DNA of 64,000 nucleotides from an uncultured Pseudomonas sp. (lineage in GTDB: Bacteria; Pseudomonadota; Gammaproteobacteria; Pseudomonadales; Pseudomonadaceae), in assembly GCF_946886105.1 (NCBI RefSeq), contig NZ_CAMPHV010000001.1, positions 124,001-188,000 on the forward strand. Reading direction: 5' to 3'. The position numbers were made by a program, and so were the translations under genes. Positions 1-11,827 of this stretch are shown in pieces. Under the pieces are notes generated by a model. That model worked only from the letters and a program-made list of their open reading frames with translations, searched no databases and was not told where the DNA came from. The first letter of the stretch is position 1; every line of letters begins with the position of its first letter.

Positions 1-585
1 GATGGGGCCTGCCGAGATCGCGTTTACCCGGGTGCCCTCTGGGCCGAGGCTGCCGGCCAGGTAGCGTACGCCGGCTTCCAGGCTGGCTTTGGCCATGCCC
101 ATGACGTTGTAGTTGGGCATGGTGCGCTCGGCGCCCAGGTAGGAGAGGGTGAGCAGGCTGCCGTTGCGGCCTTTCATCATCTCGCGACCGGCTTTGGCGA
201 GGGCGACGAAGCTGTAGGCGCTGATGTCGTGGGCAATGCGGAAGCCTTCACGGGTGGTCACTGCGGTGAAGTCGCCATCGAGCTGATCGCCCGGCGCGAA
301 GCCGACGGAGTGAACGATGCAATCGAGGCCGTCCCATTGCTTGCTCAGGGCCTCGAAGACCGCGGCGATTTCCTCGTCGTTGGCCACATCGCAAGGGAAG
401 CACAATTCGGGACTGGAGCCCCAACCGGCGGCGAATTCCTCGACCCGGCCCTTGAGTTTTTCGTTCTGGTAGGTGAAGGCCAGCTGCGCGCCTTCACGGT
501 GCATGGCCGCGGCGATACCCGAGGCGATAGACAGTTTGCTGGCTACGCCAACGATCAGTACGCGCTTACCGCTTAGAAAACCCAT
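1..585 (-). CDS. fabI: Enoyl-[acyl-carrier-protein] reductase FabI (3' end cut by window)
   Basis: NADH-dependent enoyl-ACP reductase, the last step of each fatty-acid elongation cycle in the cytoplasm. The 195 visible residues begin [20 protein letters not shown], the atypical SDR nucleotide-binding start of FabI. Near residue 156-163 the catalytic Tyr and Lys appear in the FabI arrangement, Y-N-V-M-G-M-A-K (Y-x6-K), and NAISAGPI closes the visible part. The family is about 265 residues, so some 70 C-terminal residues lie outside. A strong purine-rich ribosome site (AGGAAGAGGAAG) precedes the ATG. It starts 23 bases after the stop of the ABC ATPase gene upstream, so it may be partly co-transcribed with the transporter; P. 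aeruginosa has the same order (PA1807-PA1806, from memory). Confidence 0.95.
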   Translation of the reverse strand, partial: MGFLSGKRVLIVGVASKLSIASGIAAAMHREGAQLAFTYQNEKLKGRVEEFAAGWGSSPELCFPCDVANDEEIAAVFEALSKQWDGLDCIVHSVGFAPGDQLDGDFTAVTTREGFRIAHDISAYSFVALAKAGREMMKGRNGSLLTLSYLGAERTMPNYNVMGMAKASLEAGVRYLAGSLGPEGTRVNAISAGPI

Positions 586-608
586 ATGTGTTCTTCCTCT
601 TCCTGCTT

Positions 609-2228
<1,620 letters not shown>

Positions 2229-2229
2229 A

Positions 2230-3249
2230 TCACTTCCTCGGGTCGAAGGCATCACGCGCCGCCTCGCCAATAAACACCAGCAGGCTGAGCATCAACGCCA
2301 GTACGGCGAAGGCGCTGATGCCGAGCCATGGCGCTTGCAGGTTGGATTTGCCCTGGGCCACCAGCTCACCCAGGGACGGCGCGCCAGGCGGCAGGCCGAA
2401 ACCGAGGAAGTCCAGTGCGGTCAAGGTGCCGATGGCGCCCGTGAGGATGAAGGGCATAAAGGTCATGGTCGAAACCATGGCATTGGGCAGGATATGGCGG
2501 AACATGATTGCGCCATTCTCCATGCCCAGGGCACGGGCGGCGCGCACGTATTCCAGATTGCGTCCGCGGAGGAACTCGGCGCGCACCACGTCGACCAGGC
2601 TCATCCAGGAAAACAGCAGCATGATGCCCAGCAGCCACCAGAAATTCGGCTGCACGAAGCTGGCGAGAATGATCAGCAGGTAGAGCACCGGCAATCCCGA
2701 CCATATCTCCAGAAAACGCTGGCCGATCAGATCGACCCAGCCACCATAGAAGCCCTGCAGCGCGCCGGCGAACACGCCGATGATCGAGCTGCAAATGGTC
2801 AGAACCAGCGCGAATAGCACCGAGATGCGGAAGCCGTAAATCACCCGCGCCATGACGTCGCGGCCCTGATCGTCGGTACCCAGCCAGTTGTCGCTCGAAG
2901 GCGGAGCAGGGGCTGGAACCTGCAGGTCGTAGTTGATGCTGGAGTAGCTGAACGGAATCGGTGGCCAGACCATCCAGCCATCCTTCTCGGCGATCAGCTC
3001 CTGGATATAGGGGCTCTTGTAGTTGGCCTGCAATGGGAATTCGCCACCGAACACGGTTTCCGGATAGCGCTTGAACACCGGGAAGAACCACTCGCCGTCA
3101 TAGCGCACCACCAGCGGCTTGTCGTTGGCGATCAGCTCGGCGCCGAGGCTGAGAACGAACAACGCGAGGAATAGCCACAACGACCACCAGCCGCGTTTGT
3201 GCGCCTTGAATCTATCGAAGCGTCGCTGATTAAGTGGGGAGAGCGCCAT
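2230..3249 (-). CDS. nppC: Peptide ABC transporter permease NppC/YejE
   Basis: Inner-membrane permease of the peptide importer, 339 residues. An N-terminal membrane segment (about residues 22-42) is followed by a periplasmic stretch of roughly 100 residues that includes DNWLGTDDQGRDVMARVIYG, a DppC/OppC-family signature. A binding-protein-dependent transport domain with about five further membrane segments follows. The coupling loop that contacts the ATPase is visible as EYVRAARALGMENGAIMFRH. ATG is preceded by GGGAGGCTTGAG. The gene is separated from the other permease by one base and from the ATPase gene by one base, so the three are a single translationally coupled unit. Confidence 0.93.
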   Translation of the reverse strand: MALSPLNQRRFDRFKAHKRGWWSLWLFLALFVLSLGAELIANDKPLVVRYDGEWFFPVFKRYPETVFGGEFPLQANYKSPYIQELIAEKDGWMVWPPIPFSYSSINYDLQVPAPAPPSSDNWLGTDDQGRDVMARVIYGFRISVLFALVLTICSSIIGVFAGALQGFYGGWVDLIGQRFLEIWSGLPVLYLLIILASFVQPNFWWLLGIMLLFSWMSLVDVVRAEFLRGRNLEYVRAARALGMENGAIMFRHILPNAMVSTMTFMPFILTGAIGTLTALDFLGFGLPPGAPSLGELVAQGKSNLQAPWLGISAFAVLALMLSLLVFIGEAARDAFDPRK

Positions 3250-3250
3250 C

Positions 3251-4324
3251 TCAAGCCTCCCGGCTTTCGAAGTCGATACGTGGGTCGACCAGGGTGTAGG
3301 TAATGTCGCCGATCAATTTCACCACCAAGCCCAGAAGCGTGAAGATAAACAGGGTGCCGAACACCAAGGGATAGTCGCGATTGATCGCCGCCTCGAAACT
3401 CATCAGCCCGAGGCCGTCGAGAGAGAAGATCACCTCGATCAGCAAGGAACCGGTGAAGAAGATGCCGATGAAGGCCGAAGGGAAGCCGGCGATGATGATC
3501 AGCATGGCGTTGCGGAACACATGGCCATAGAGCACGCGGTTGTTGCTCAAACCCTTGGCGCGGGCGGTGGTCACGTACTGTTTGCCGATCTCGTCGAGAA
3601 AACTGTTTTTGGTCAGCAGCGTGAGGGTGGCGAAGTTGCCGATCACCAAGGCCGTGATGGGCAGGGCCAGGTGCCAGAAATAGTCGAGAATTTTTCCGCC
3701 CAGGCTGAGTTCGTCGAAGTTGTTCGAGGTCAGCCCGCGCAGTGGAAACCAGTCCCAATAGCTGCCGCCGGCAAACAGCACGATGAGCAGAATGGCGAAC
3801 AGAAACGCCGGAATCGCATAACCGATGATGATCGCCGAACTGGTCCAGACATCGAAGGCGCTGCCGTGGCGGGTGGCCTTGGCGATGCCCAGGGGAATGG
3901 AGACCAGATACATGATCAGGGTGCTCCATAAGCCCAGGGAAATCGACACGGGCATCTTTTCGATGATCAGGTCGATGACCTTGGCATCGCGGAAAAAACT
4001 ATCGCCGAAGTCGAGCTGGGCATAGCTCTTCAACATGATCCAGAACCGTTCGGGCGCCGATTTATCGAAGCCGTACATTTTCTCTATCTCGGCGATCAAG
4101 TCGGGATCCAGGCCCTGGGCGCCGCGGTAATTGGAACCGGCCACCGAGACTTCGGCGCCGCCGCCGGCGATACGGCTGGTGGCGCCCTCGAAGCCTTCCA
4201 GCTTGGCGATCATCTGTTCCACCGGGCCGCCGGGTGCGGCTTGAATGATGGCGAAGTTGATCAGCAGAATGCCGAACAGCGTCGGAATGATCAGCAATAG
4301 ACGACGAACAATATACGCCAGCAT
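3251..4324 (-). CDS. nppB: Peptide ABC transporter permease NppB/YejB
   Basis: Second inner-membrane permease of the peptide importer, 357 residues, DppB/OppB family. It opens with the usual cytoplasmic start and first membrane helix ([20 protein letters not shown]), has a periplasmic loop of about 115 residues, then five membrane segments. The ATPase-coupling loop is seen as [20 protein letters not shown]. The length fits YejB, which is longer than OppB because of the periplasmic loop. One base separates its start from the stop of the upstream binding-protein gene, so co-translation with it is likely. Confidence 0.93.
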   Translation of the reverse strand: MLAYIVRRLLLIIPTLFGILLINFAIIQAAPGGPVEQMIAKLEGFEGATSRIAGGGAEVSVAGSNYRGAQGLDPDLIAEIEKMYGFDKSAPERFWIMLKSYAQLDFGDSFFRDAKVIDLIIEKMPVSISLGLWSTLIMYLVSIPLGIAKATRHGSAFDVWTSSAIIIGYAIPAFLFAILLIVLFAGGSYWDWFPLRGLTSNNFDELSLGGKILDYFWHLALPITALVIGNFATLTLLTKNSFLDEIGKQYVTTARAKGLSNNRVLYGHVFRNAMLIIIAGFPSAFIGIFFTGSLLIEVIFSLDGLGLMSFEAAINRDYPLVFGTLFIFTLLGLVVKLIGDITYTLVDPRIDFESREA

Positions 4325-4325
4325 C

Positions 4326-6497
4326 TTATTGCTCCGTGCTCGCCGGTAACTCGGCTTCAGGTATTACCGGCGCAGGTTCGGCTTGCGCCCGAACCCACCA
4401 GGTATGCAGGCCGATATCGAATAGCGGGGTGGTTTTCGGGTGTTCGAGGCGGTCCCAATAGGCCACGCGCCAGGTCTTGATATGCCAGTTGGGGATCACA
4501 TAGTGGCCCCACAGCAGCACCCGGTCGAGGGCACGGGTATGGGCGATCAGGCTTTGTCGGGAGTCGGCGCCGATCAGCCCTTCGACCAGCAGGTCGATCG
4601 CCGGATCTTTCAGACCGATGAAGTTGCGGCTACCGGGATCGTCGGCGCTGCTGGAGTGCCAATATTCGCGCTGTTCGTTACCCGGCGAGTTGGACTGGCC
4701 AAAGCCGCTGACGATCATGTCGAAGTCCCGCGAGCGCAGGCGATTGATGTATTGCGAGACATCGACCCGGCGAATCACCAGCTCGATACCCAGGTCCGCG
4801 AGGTTGCGCTTGAACGGCAGCAATACCCGTTCGAACTCGGGTTGCGCGAGGAGAAACTCGAGGTTCACCGGCTTGCCCTCGGCGTCGAGCATCTGATCCT
4901 CTTCGATACGCCAGCCGGCCTCTTGGAACAGTTGGTAAGCGCGACGTTGCTGATCGCGGATGATGCCGCTGCCGTCGGTGACCGGCACGCTGAATTCGTC
5001 GGTGAACACCTGCGGCGGAATCTGCTCGCGTAACGGCTCGAGAATCTTCAATTCCTCGGCACCGGGCAAGCCGCTGGAAGCCAGCTCGGAATTGTCGAAA
5101 TAGCTACGGGTGCGGGTGTAGGCGCCATTGAACAGTTGGCGGTTGGCCCACTCGAAGTCGAACAGCAAGCCCAGGGCTTCGCGTACCCGGCGATCCTGGA
5201 ACAGCGGGCGGCGGGTATTGAAGATAAAGCCCTGCATGCCAGTGGGGTTGTGATTCTGGATTTCTTCCTTGATCAGGCGCCCATCGGCGACGGCGGGGGT
5301 GTCGTAGGCGGTGGCCCAGTTCTTCGCACTGGTCTCCAACCAATAGTCGAATTGGCCTGCTTTCATCGCCTCCAGGGCGACAGTGTTATCGCGGTAGTAG
5401 TCGATGCGCATGTCGTCGAAGTTATAGAAGCCGCGATTGACCGACAGATCCTGCCCCCACCAGTCCTTGACCCGCTCATAGCGAATCGAGCGCCCGGCCT
5501 GGACTTCGGCGACTTTATAGGGGCCGCTGCCCAGGGGGATTTCCAGGCTGCTCTTGCTGAAGTCGCGCTTGCTGGGCAATACCCGCAGTTGTTCGAGCGC
5601 GGGCAGCAACTGCTCGGTGCCGCCCTTTTTCACGTCGATACGCAAGCTTTGTTTGTCTGCGCTGCTGTAACCGGTGATCGCCGCCAAGGGCTTGAGCGCT
5701 TCGTTTGTCGAATCGGCCGCTTTTTGCAGGTTCAATTGCAAAAGCTCGGCGTTGAGTTTCTTGCCGTTGGCGAGGCGGGCGTCTTCATGGATACGCAGGG
5801 TGATACTGGCTTTATCCGGCGCTTCGACGATATCGACAATGTTGTCGTCGCCCAATTGCGGCTGCTGCGACGTGTCGCTCTCGTCCAGCTCGGTCCACGA
5901 GTGCTTCGGCAGCACCGGCAGTTGTCCGAGAATCAGCGGTAGTTCGCGGTTGCCGGCATGCTTGAAGACGAAGCGCACCTTGTTGGGGCTTTCCACCTCG
6001 ACCCGCTCGACATCGGCGTAATAGCCGCGGTACATGGGCGAGCCTTTGCTCATCAAGGTTTCGAAGGTGAACTTGACGTCATCGGCGGTGACCGGCTGGC
6101 CGTCGTGGAAGCGTGCTTCGGGGCGTAGATAGAAGCGTACCCAGGTGTTATCCGTAGCCTTCTCGATCTTTCCGGCCAGTAGGCCGTACTCGGTAAAGGG
6201 CTCGTCCAGGCTATGGCGGGTCAGGGTGTCGTAAATCAGGCCGATATCGTCGGCGGAAACCCCTTTGTTGATAAAGGGGTTGAGGCTGTCGAAACTGCCG
6301 AAACCGGCTTGGCGCAAGGTGCCGCCCTTGGGCGCGTCCGGGTTGACGTAGTCGAAGTGCTGATAATCGGCGGGGTACTTGGGCGGTTCGTCGTACAGCG
6401 TCAGTGCATGTTTGGGGGCGGCCTGGGTCAGGCTGGCCAGGCCAAGCAGCAGAATGCCACTGCCATGCAGGAGTGCGGTGCGCAGAGAACGCGTCAT
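4326..6497 (-). CDS. nppA2: Peptide-binding protein NppA2 (YejA family) with extra internal segment
   Basis: Periplasmic solute-binding protein (family 5) for the peptide importer, 723 residues. The start at 6497 overlaps the upstream stop as ATGA and has GGAGAAAG before it. Residues 1-27 form a signal peptide ending TQAA. The family-5 core is clear ([40 protein letters not shown]). It is about 110 residues longer than the neighbouring paralog: between LPVLPKHSW (ends near residue 201) and [18 protein letters not shown] (from about 312) lies a segment the paralog lacks, in which the two proteins otherwise align closely. The extra segment is in frame with normal codon use. P. aeruginosa NppA2 is the likely ortholog; whether it shares the insertion I cannot tell. 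Confidence 0.88.
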   Translation of the reverse strand: MTRSLRTALLHGSGILLLGLASLTQAAPKHALTLYDEPPKYPADYQHFDYVNPDAPKGGTLRQAGFGSFDSLNPFINKGVSADDIGLIYDTLTRHSLDEPFTEYGLLAGKIEKATDNTWVRFYLRPEARFHDGQPVTADDVKFTFETLMSKGSPMYRGYYADVERVEVESPNKVRFVFKHAGNRELPLILGQLPVLPKHSWTELDESDTSQQPQLGDDNIVDIVEAPDKASITLRIHEDARLANGKKLNAELLQLNLQKAADSTNEALKPLAAITGYSSADKQSLRIDVKKGGTEQLLPALEQLRVLPSKRDFSKSSLEIPLGSGPYKVAEVQAGRSIRYERVKDWWGQDLSVNRGFYNFDDMRIDYYRDNTVALEAMKAGQFDYWLETSAKNWATAYDTPAVADGRLIKEEIQNHNPTGMQGFIFNTRRPLFQDRRVREALGLLFDFEWANRQLFNGAYTRTRSYFDNSELASSGLPGAEELKILEPLREQIPPQVFTDEFSVPVTDGSGIIRDQQRRAYQLFQEAGWRIEEDQMLDAEGKPVNLEFLLAQPEFERVLLPFKRNLADLGIELVIRRVDVSQYINRLRSRDFDMIVSGFGQSNSPGNEQREYWHSSSADDPGSRNFIGLKDPAIDLLVEGLIGADSRQSLIAHTRALDRVLLWGHYVIPNWHIKTWRVAYWDRLEHPKTTPLFDIGLHTWWVRAQAEPAPVIPEAELPASTEQ

Positions 6498-8323
6498 CGG
6501 TCTTTCTCCGTGGGTTTCAGCCACCAGCTACGCAGGCCCAGGGTATAGGGCGGCACGGTGACGAAGGCGAACCGGTCGCGGTAAGCCAGGCGGTGATAAT
6601 TGATGTACCAATTGGGGATGGTGTAATGCTGCCAAAGCAAAACCCGGTCCAGAGCACGGGTTGCGGCAATCTGTTGATCGCGGGTTTTCGCCGAAAGCAG
6701 CTTTTCCAGCAAGGCATCGACTACAGGGTGATCGATCCCGGCATAGTTTTTACCGCCTTTGATCTTCGCCTGGCTGGAGTGGAAATACAGCCATTGCTCC
6801 AGGCCAGGGCTCAGGGTTTGCCCGAGGGTCAGGGAGATGGCGTCGAAGTCGAATTGATCCAGCCGTTGCTTGTATTGCGCCCGGTCGACGCTACGGATGC
6901 CGGCCTCGATACCAAGACGCGAGAGGTTCTGGATATAGGGTTGGTAAATCCGCTCGAGCCCCGGGTTGACCAATAGGATCTCGAAGCGCAGGACTTCGCC
7001 TTTGCTGTTGACCAAGCGCTCGCCGGAAGGCTTCCAGCCCGCTTCGGCCAGCAGCCCGAGAGCGCGGCGCAGGGTTTCCCTGGGAATGCCGCGGCCGTCG
7101 GTTTGCGGAATCTGGAAAGGTTCGGTGAACAGCCGGGCCGGCAGTAGCTTGCGGTGGGGCGAAAGCAACAGCCATTCGGCCCCTTCGGGTTTGCCGGTCG
7201 CGGAAAATTCACTGTTGGGGTAGTAGCTGCTGGCGCGGATGTACGAGTCGCTGAACAGCGCGCGGTTGGTCCACTCGAAATCGAACATCATCGCCAGGGC
7301 TTCACGCACCTTGCGATCGGCGAAGACCGCGCGCCGGGAGTTCATGAACAGCGCTTGGGTCTGGGTCGGAATACTGTGGGGGATTTCCGCTTTGATGATC
7401 TCGCCGCGGTCCACCGCGGGGAAGTTGTAGCCATTGGCCCAATTCTTCGCCTGTTGCTCGATATAAAAGTCGAATTCGCCGGCCTTGAAGGCTTCGAAGG
7501 CAACATGGCTGTCGCGGTAGAACTCCACTTCGAGCCGATCGAAATTGTACTTGCCGCGATTGACCGGCAATTGCTCGCCCCACCAATCCTTCACCCGGCT
7601 GAACGTGAGGCTGCGCCCCGGCCTCACCTGGGTGATGCGGTAAGGACCGCTGCCCAGCGGCGGTTCGAAAGTGGTGGCCTTGAAGTCGCGGTCTTTCCAG
7701 TAATGCTGCGGCAGCACCGGCAGTTCGCCCAGGCGCATGATCAACAAGGGGTTGCCGGAGCGTTTGAAGACGAAGCGGATACGGTGACGGTTGAGGATGT
7801 CGACGCGCTTTACTTCCTGCAGATTGGTGCGGTACTGCGGGTGGCCATCCTTGAGCAGCAGGCGGTAGGAGAACGCCACATCGTAAGCCGAGATGGGCAC
7901 GCCGTCATGGAAGCGCGCTTCGGGTCGCAGGTTGAACACCACCCAGCTGCGGTCGTCGCTGAACTCGATCGACTTGGCGATCAGGCCGTAGCTGGAGGCG
8001 GGTTCGTCGCCCGAGGGATCGTAGGCGCCGGTGCCGGCCATCAAGGTTGCGTTCAGCTCGGTGACGCCGTATTGCTGGAAGTTCGCCGTGCTGATCGGGC
8101 TGCTGCCCTTGAAGGTGTAAGGGTTGAGGGTATCGAAGGAGCCCGACGCCATGATGCGGACGGTGCCGGCTTTGGGCGCGTCGGGGTTTACCCAGTCGAA
8201 ATGGGTAAAGCTCGCGGGGTACTTGAGCGCCCCGAATTGCGCATAGCCGTGGCTTTCGCGAAGGCTTGCCGAAGCGGGAGCGCCGATAACCAAACTGAGG
8301 AATAGTGCAAAGAGGAGACGCAT
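6494..8323 (-). CDS. nppA1: Peptide-binding protein NppA1 (YejA family)
   Basis: First gene of the peptide importer set and second periplasmic family-5 binding protein, 609 residues, usual YejA length. Residues 1-19 are a signal peptide (MRLLFALFLSLVIGAPASA). The family core includes [40 protein letters not shown] and LGSGPYRI. The open frame begins one codon earlier at a TTG, but the ATG at 8323 is the sensible start; the ribosome site is weak. Two binding proteins for one permease/ATPase set match the P. aeruginosa Npp system, which suggests a broadened peptide range. Expression of the operon must start in the 380-base region upstream, which contains a MITE-like element. Confidence 0.9.
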   Translation of the reverse strand: MRLLFALFLSLVIGAPASASLRESHGYAQFGALKYPASFTHFDWVNPDAPKAGTVRIMASGSFDTLNPYTFKGSSPISTANFQQYGVTELNATLMAGTGAYDPSGDEPASSYGLIAKSIEFSDDRSWVVFNLRPEARFHDGVPISAYDVAFSYRLLLKDGHPQYRTNLQEVKRVDILNRHRIRFVFKRSGNPLLIMRLGELPVLPQHYWKDRDFKATTFEPPLGSGPYRITQVRPGRSLTFSRVKDWWGEQLPVNRGKYNFDRLEVEFYRDSHVAFEAFKAGEFDFYIEQQAKNWANGYNFPAVDRGEIIKAEIPHSIPTQTQALFMNSRRAVFADRKVREALAMMFDFEWTNRALFSDSYIRASSYYPNSEFSATGKPEGAEWLLLSPHRKLLPARLFTEPFQIPQTDGRGIPRETLRRALGLLAEAGWKPSGERLVNSKGEVLRFEILLVNPGLERIYQPYIQNLSRLGIEAGIRSVDRAQYKQRLDQFDFDAISLTLGQTLSPGLEQWLYFHSSQAKIKGGKNYAGIDHPVVDALLEKLLSAKTRDQQIAATRALDRVLLWQHYTIPNWYINYHRLAYRDRFAFVTVPPYTLGLRSWWLKPTEKDR

Positions 8324-8702
8324 CAAGTGAAAAATCCAGTCCGTGGCGTCTTGTAGGCTATAGGCTCGGTACAGTAACAGCTTGTATAGGCAGGAAAAAG
8401 ACCGTATCTCAGACTGTGTGAAAACTACTGCGCTCGGTTATGCGGCGTTAAAAACAGGCCGGGACACGTTGGCTCGGCAAGCCGCTTGCGGCTAACGCGC
8501 TTCAGCGCGGCCTGAAGGGCGAGCGAAGCGAGTAATGCTCAGAACCGGTAAACTCGCGTGCGGGCCCAGACCGCTTCCTCGCCTGTTTTTGCCTTGCCTG
8601 GGCGGCCCCGCCTAACCTTCGCGCGCTACGTTTTCACACGGCCTGGCCCGGCGGCGATGCCAAGCAACATCTTGCTACACTCGAAGAAATCACAAAGAGG
8701 GC
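8324..8702. other. Divergent intergenic region, no gene
   Basis: A 379-base region between the divergently read peptide-importer operon and the HDOD gene. No convincing reading frame is present. Positions 8411-8644 are an inverted-repeat element (separate entry). The remaining 87 bases next to nppA1 and 58 bases next to the HDOD gene are all that is left for the two native promoters, so the element probably sits in, or now forms part of, the promoter region. Confidence 0.7.
8411..8644. mobile_element. MITE-like element with imperfect terminal inverted repeats
   Basis: About 230 bases bounded by imperfect inverted repeats. The left end reads GTGTGAAAACTACTGCGC from 8416; the right end, on the other strand from 8639, reads GTGTGAAAACGTAGCGCGCG. 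A second inverted pair lies just inside: AAAAACAGGC at 8450-8459 and GCCTGTTTTT at 8581-8590. The interior contains small palindromes, for example AAGCCGCTTGCGGCTAA and GAGCGAAGCGAG. No coding potential. Non-autonomous transposon remnant is an inference; no clear target duplication was identified. Confidence 0.5.
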
Positions 8703-10154
8703 TTGAATTTGGGTACCCATAGCCACGGCTTGCAATCTTGGATCGACCGCTTGAATCAAGCCGAGTTGCCCGCTCTAGCGGCCGTGGTGCAGGACCTGCA
8801 TCGCCTGGCGCAACAGGATAAATCCTCGGTGCAGCAGTTGGCCGACGTGTTGCTGCGAGATGCTTCGCTGACCTCGAAAGTGCTGCGCATCGGCAACAGC
8901 GTCTACTACAACCCCTCTCAGGAAGCGATCAAGACCATCTCGCGGGCCATCGTGATGATCGGCTTCGACAACGTGCGCTTGATCGGCATGTCCGTTGCGC
9001 TGATCGATGGCTTGCTGGTCCGCGCGCCGCGCGAGCAACTGCAGGAGTTGCTCGCGCGTTCGTTCCATGCAGCGGTGCAGGCGCGCAATATCGCCGGCTA
9101 CGTATTGGCCAAGCATCAGGAAGAGGTGTTTATCGCCGCCTTGCTGTTTCACTTGGGCGAACTGGCGTTCTGGGGCTGCGGCGGCGACCAGGCTGACGAA
9201 CTGGCGAGCGCCTTGGCGCAGCCGGGAGTGGATGTGGACGAGGCGGTGCAACAGGTGCTGGGCACCAGCTTTCGTCAACTGACCCAGGGCTTGGTCAAGA
9301 GTTGGAACCTGGGCGACATCGTCAGCCAGGCACACAACACCGCCAACCGCAACGACCCAACGGTATTTTCGGTCAACCTCGGCGCCCGGATCAGTCAGGC
9401 GGCGCTGGAGGGCTGGGACTCGGCGGCGATGGAAAGCTTGATCGAGGAAATGGCGAATTTTATCGGTGTCACCCCTGAGGAAGCTTTGCAGCAGGTGTTC
9501 GCCAGTGCCGAAGAGGCGGTCAAGGTGGCGACCACCTTCGGTGCCAGCAAGTTGTGCAAGCTTATTCCCAATACCGACCCTGAGCAGATCCGCGAGCAGC
9601 AGGAGCTACGTCGAGCCCGTTTGCTGCAACCCAATCTGTTGACCCTGCAACAGGCGCTGCAAGACCTCGGCATGATGGCCAGCAAGCGCGGCGATGTCGC
9701 GCAGATCATCGACACCTTGCTCAAGGGCTTGCACCAAGGCGCCGGGCTGGAGCGGGTCATGTTGGTGGTGCTGGCCGACGGGCACAGCTGCTTTCGCACC
9801 AAGCGGGTGGTTGGCGAAGGCAGCCAGGGCTGGCTGAGCGATTTCGTATTGCCGGTCGACCAACCCGAGCAGCAGCACATATTCAGCTATGTGCTGCGCA
9901 ATAGAGAGGCGTTGTGGATGGGGGTGCCGGCCAGTTACAACCTCGCCGAATTGGTCACCCAACCGATTCGCAAATCCCTCGGCCAGGGCATGTTCTTTAT
10001 CGCCCCATTGCTCGCGGGCACCCGCGAGATCGGTGTGGTGTATGCCGACAACCGGGTCTCGGGGCGGGCTTTGAAGCATGAACAGTTCGTCGCTTTTCAG
10101 CGCTTTTCCCAGTTGACCGGACGTTGCCTGGATGCGCTGAGCAAGCGTTCCTGA
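8703..10154 (+). CDS. HDOD-domain signalling protein with C-terminal GAF-like region
   Basis: Probable cytoplasmic signalling or regulatory protein, 483 residues. Residues about 15-215 match an HDOD domain (LADVLLRDASLTSKVLRIGN, then a conserved helical core), a catalytically silent relative of HD phosphohydrolases often linked to two-component or c-di-GMP control. Residues about 325-480 look like a GAF-type sensor (LPVDQPEQQHIFSYVL, MFFIAPLLAGTREIGVVYAD). The start is the unusual TTG at 8703, supported by AAAGAGGG a few bases upstream; the next in-frame ATG is about 75 codons later, inside the HDOD domain, so the TTG is preferred. It converges with mltD, the two stops being two bases apart. 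Ligand and target are unknown. Confidence 0.8.
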   Translation: MNLGTHSHGLQSWIDRLNQAELPALAAVVQDLHRLAQQDKSSVQQLADVLLRDASLTSKVLRIGNSVYYNPSQEAIKTISRAIVMIGFDNVRLIGMSVALIDGLLVRAPREQLQELLARSFHAAVQARNIAGYVLAKHQEEVFIAALLFHLGELAFWGCGGDQADELASALAQPGVDVDEAVQQVLGTSFRQLTQGLVKSWNLGDIVSQAHNTANRNDPTVFSVNLGARISQAALEGWDSAAMESLIEEMANFIGVTPEEALQQVFASAEEAVKVATTFGASKLCKLIPNTDPEQIREQQELRRARLLQPNLLTLQQALQDLGMMASKRGDVAQIIDTLLKGLHQGAGLERVMLVVLADGHSCFRTKRVVGEGSQGWLSDFVLPVDQPEQQHIFSYVLRNREALWMGVPASYNLAELVTQPIRKSLGQGMFFIAPLLAGTREIGVVYADNRVSGRALKHEQFVAFQRFSQLTGRCLDALSKRS

Positions 10155-10156
10155 AA

Positions 10157-11728
10157 TCAGTTGGGCAGATACAGGGTGAGTGTCTGTCCCGGCTTGAGCG
10201 CTTTGCCGGCTTTGGGATTCCAGTTTTGCAGATGCTGCATGCGTACCTTGAATCGCTTGGCGATCAGGTACAGCGAATCACCGCTGCGCACCCTGTAATA
10301 AGTCGCGGCTTTGCGTGCTGAAGTGCTGGAGGCAAGGTGCACAGGCGCGCTGCCGTCCTTGAAATTGAGCACCTGGCCGACGCGCAGGTTGTTGCCCCTG
10401 AGGTTATTCCAGCGCTTCACATCGGCGACCGAAACCTTGTGCGCCCTGGCCACCAGCCAGAGGTTGTCGCCATTCTTAACCCGGTAGGTGCGCGAGGCGG
10501 CGGCTGTACTGCTGGTGCTGGTCGAGCTCTGAAACAGCGGCTCGTTTGGCGAGACGCCGGGTTCGGCCGGAATACTGAGGATCTGACCGACGCTCAAGTG
10601 GTTGCTGGTCAGCCGATTGATATCTTTAAGGGTGTTGACCGTTAGCCGATAGCGGGTGGCGATGCCGTGCAGGCTGTCGCCCGAACGCACCCGGTATTGC
10701 TGCCAATCGACCAGCTCTTCCGGCTTCATCAGCAGCAGGTTGGCGGTCAGGAGCTCGGCTTTACTCGCCGGCACCAGCAAGTGCTGAGGGCCATCGAGGG
10801 TGATCCGCCGTTTGAATGCAGGGTTGAGCAGATACAGCTCGTCTTCGTCCAGGTCCGCCAGGGCGGCGATACGGGATAGGTCCATGCGCTGCTTGAGTTC
10901 GACCTTCTCGAAGTAAGGCTCGTTGGCGATCGGCTCCAGGCTGACGCCGTAGGCTTCCGGGCTCATCACCACTTGGGATAAAGCCAGTAGTTTGGGCACA
11001 TAGTTCTGGGTTTCGCTCGGCAGCGACAAGTTCCAGTAGTCGGTCGGCAAGCCCAGCTTGCGGTTGCGTTCGATAGCGCGGGCGACCCGGCCTTCGCCGG
11101 CGTTATAGGCGGCCAGCGCGAGCAGCCAATCGCCACCGAACATCTCATGCAGGCGCGACAGGTAATTCATCGCTGCATTGGTCGAGGCCATGACATCGCG
11201 GCGGCCGTCATACCAGCTGGTCTGGCGCAGATTGAAACTGCGACCGGTGGAGGGGATGAACTGCCAGAGCCCAACGGCATCGGCGTGGGAATAGGCGAGG
11301 GGGTTATAAGCGCTTTCGATCATCGGCAGCAGCGCCAACTCCATCGGCATATTGCGCTCTTCCAGACGCTCGACGATGTAGTAGATATAAGGGTTGCTAC
11401 GTTCGCCGACTTTTTCCACGAAAGACGGATTGCTGACGAACCACAACCGCTGTTGTTCGATCCGCGGGTTGATACCTATCGCGTCCTGCAATTGATAGCC
11501 GTTGCGTACGCGCTCCCAGATGTCTTCAGGTTCCGGCACTTGCAGCGTGGTGGTAAGCCATTCCGGCTCTCGCTCCATGCCCACTGCTGTATCGGTATCG
11601 CGACTCCGATCAAGGGAGGACGAGGTGCTTTGACAGCCGCTCAGGACGACGCAAAAAACCACCGCGAGCGCCTGAGTGCTATGTGCCAATGCTTTTAAAT
11701 TCAATAGTTTGCATGATGGTAAGAGCAT
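10157..11728 (-). CDS. mltD: Membrane-bound lytic murein transglycosylase D with LysM repeats
   Basis: Outer-membrane lipoprotein that cleaves peptidoglycan glycan strands with formation of 1,6-anhydromuramic acid ends. The 523-residue protein has a signal ending in a lipobox (LSGC, lipidated Cys at residue 32). The SLT domain contains LALLPMIESAYNPLAYSH with catalytic Glu138, then GLWQFIPSTG. Three LysM peptidoglycan-binding repeats follow at roughly residues 343-388, 413-458 and 476-521, each opening YRVRSGD or YRVKNGD. It lies downstream of gloB on the same strand (99 bases apart), the order found in P. aeruginosa (PA1813-PA1812, from memory). Confidence 0.95.
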   Translation of the reverse strand: MLLPSCKLLNLKALAHSTQALAVVFCVVLSGCQSTSSSLDRSRDTDTAVGMEREPEWLTTTLQVPEPEDIWERVRNGYQLQDAIGINPRIEQQRLWFVSNPSFVEKVGERSNPYIYYIVERLEERNMPMELALLPMIESAYNPLAYSHADAVGLWQFIPSTGRSFNLRQTSWYDGRRDVMASTNAAMNYLSRLHEMFGGDWLLALAAYNAGEGRVARAIERNRKLGLPTDYWNLSLPSETQNYVPKLLALSQVVMSPEAYGVSLEPIANEPYFEKVELKQRMDLSRIAALADLDEDELYLLNPAFKRRITLDGPQHLLVPASKAELLTANLLLMKPEELVDWQQYRVRSGDSLHGIATRYRLTVNTLKDINRLTSNHLSVGQILSIPAEPGVSPNEPLFQSSTSTSSTAAASRTYRVKNGDNLWLVARAHKVSVADVKRWNNLRGNNLRVGQVLNFKDGSAPVHLASSTSARKAATYYRVRSGDSLYLIAKRFKVRMQHLQNWNPKAGKALKPGQTLTLYLPN

Positions 11729-11827
11729 TGGCTGAAGAGTTCTTGTTGTACCGAGAATCGGGCGATTCTAGGAATCGATGCTCGACTGGTCAAGTTTTAA
11801 CCAGCTTTTTGCCGAGTGGTCGCGCTT

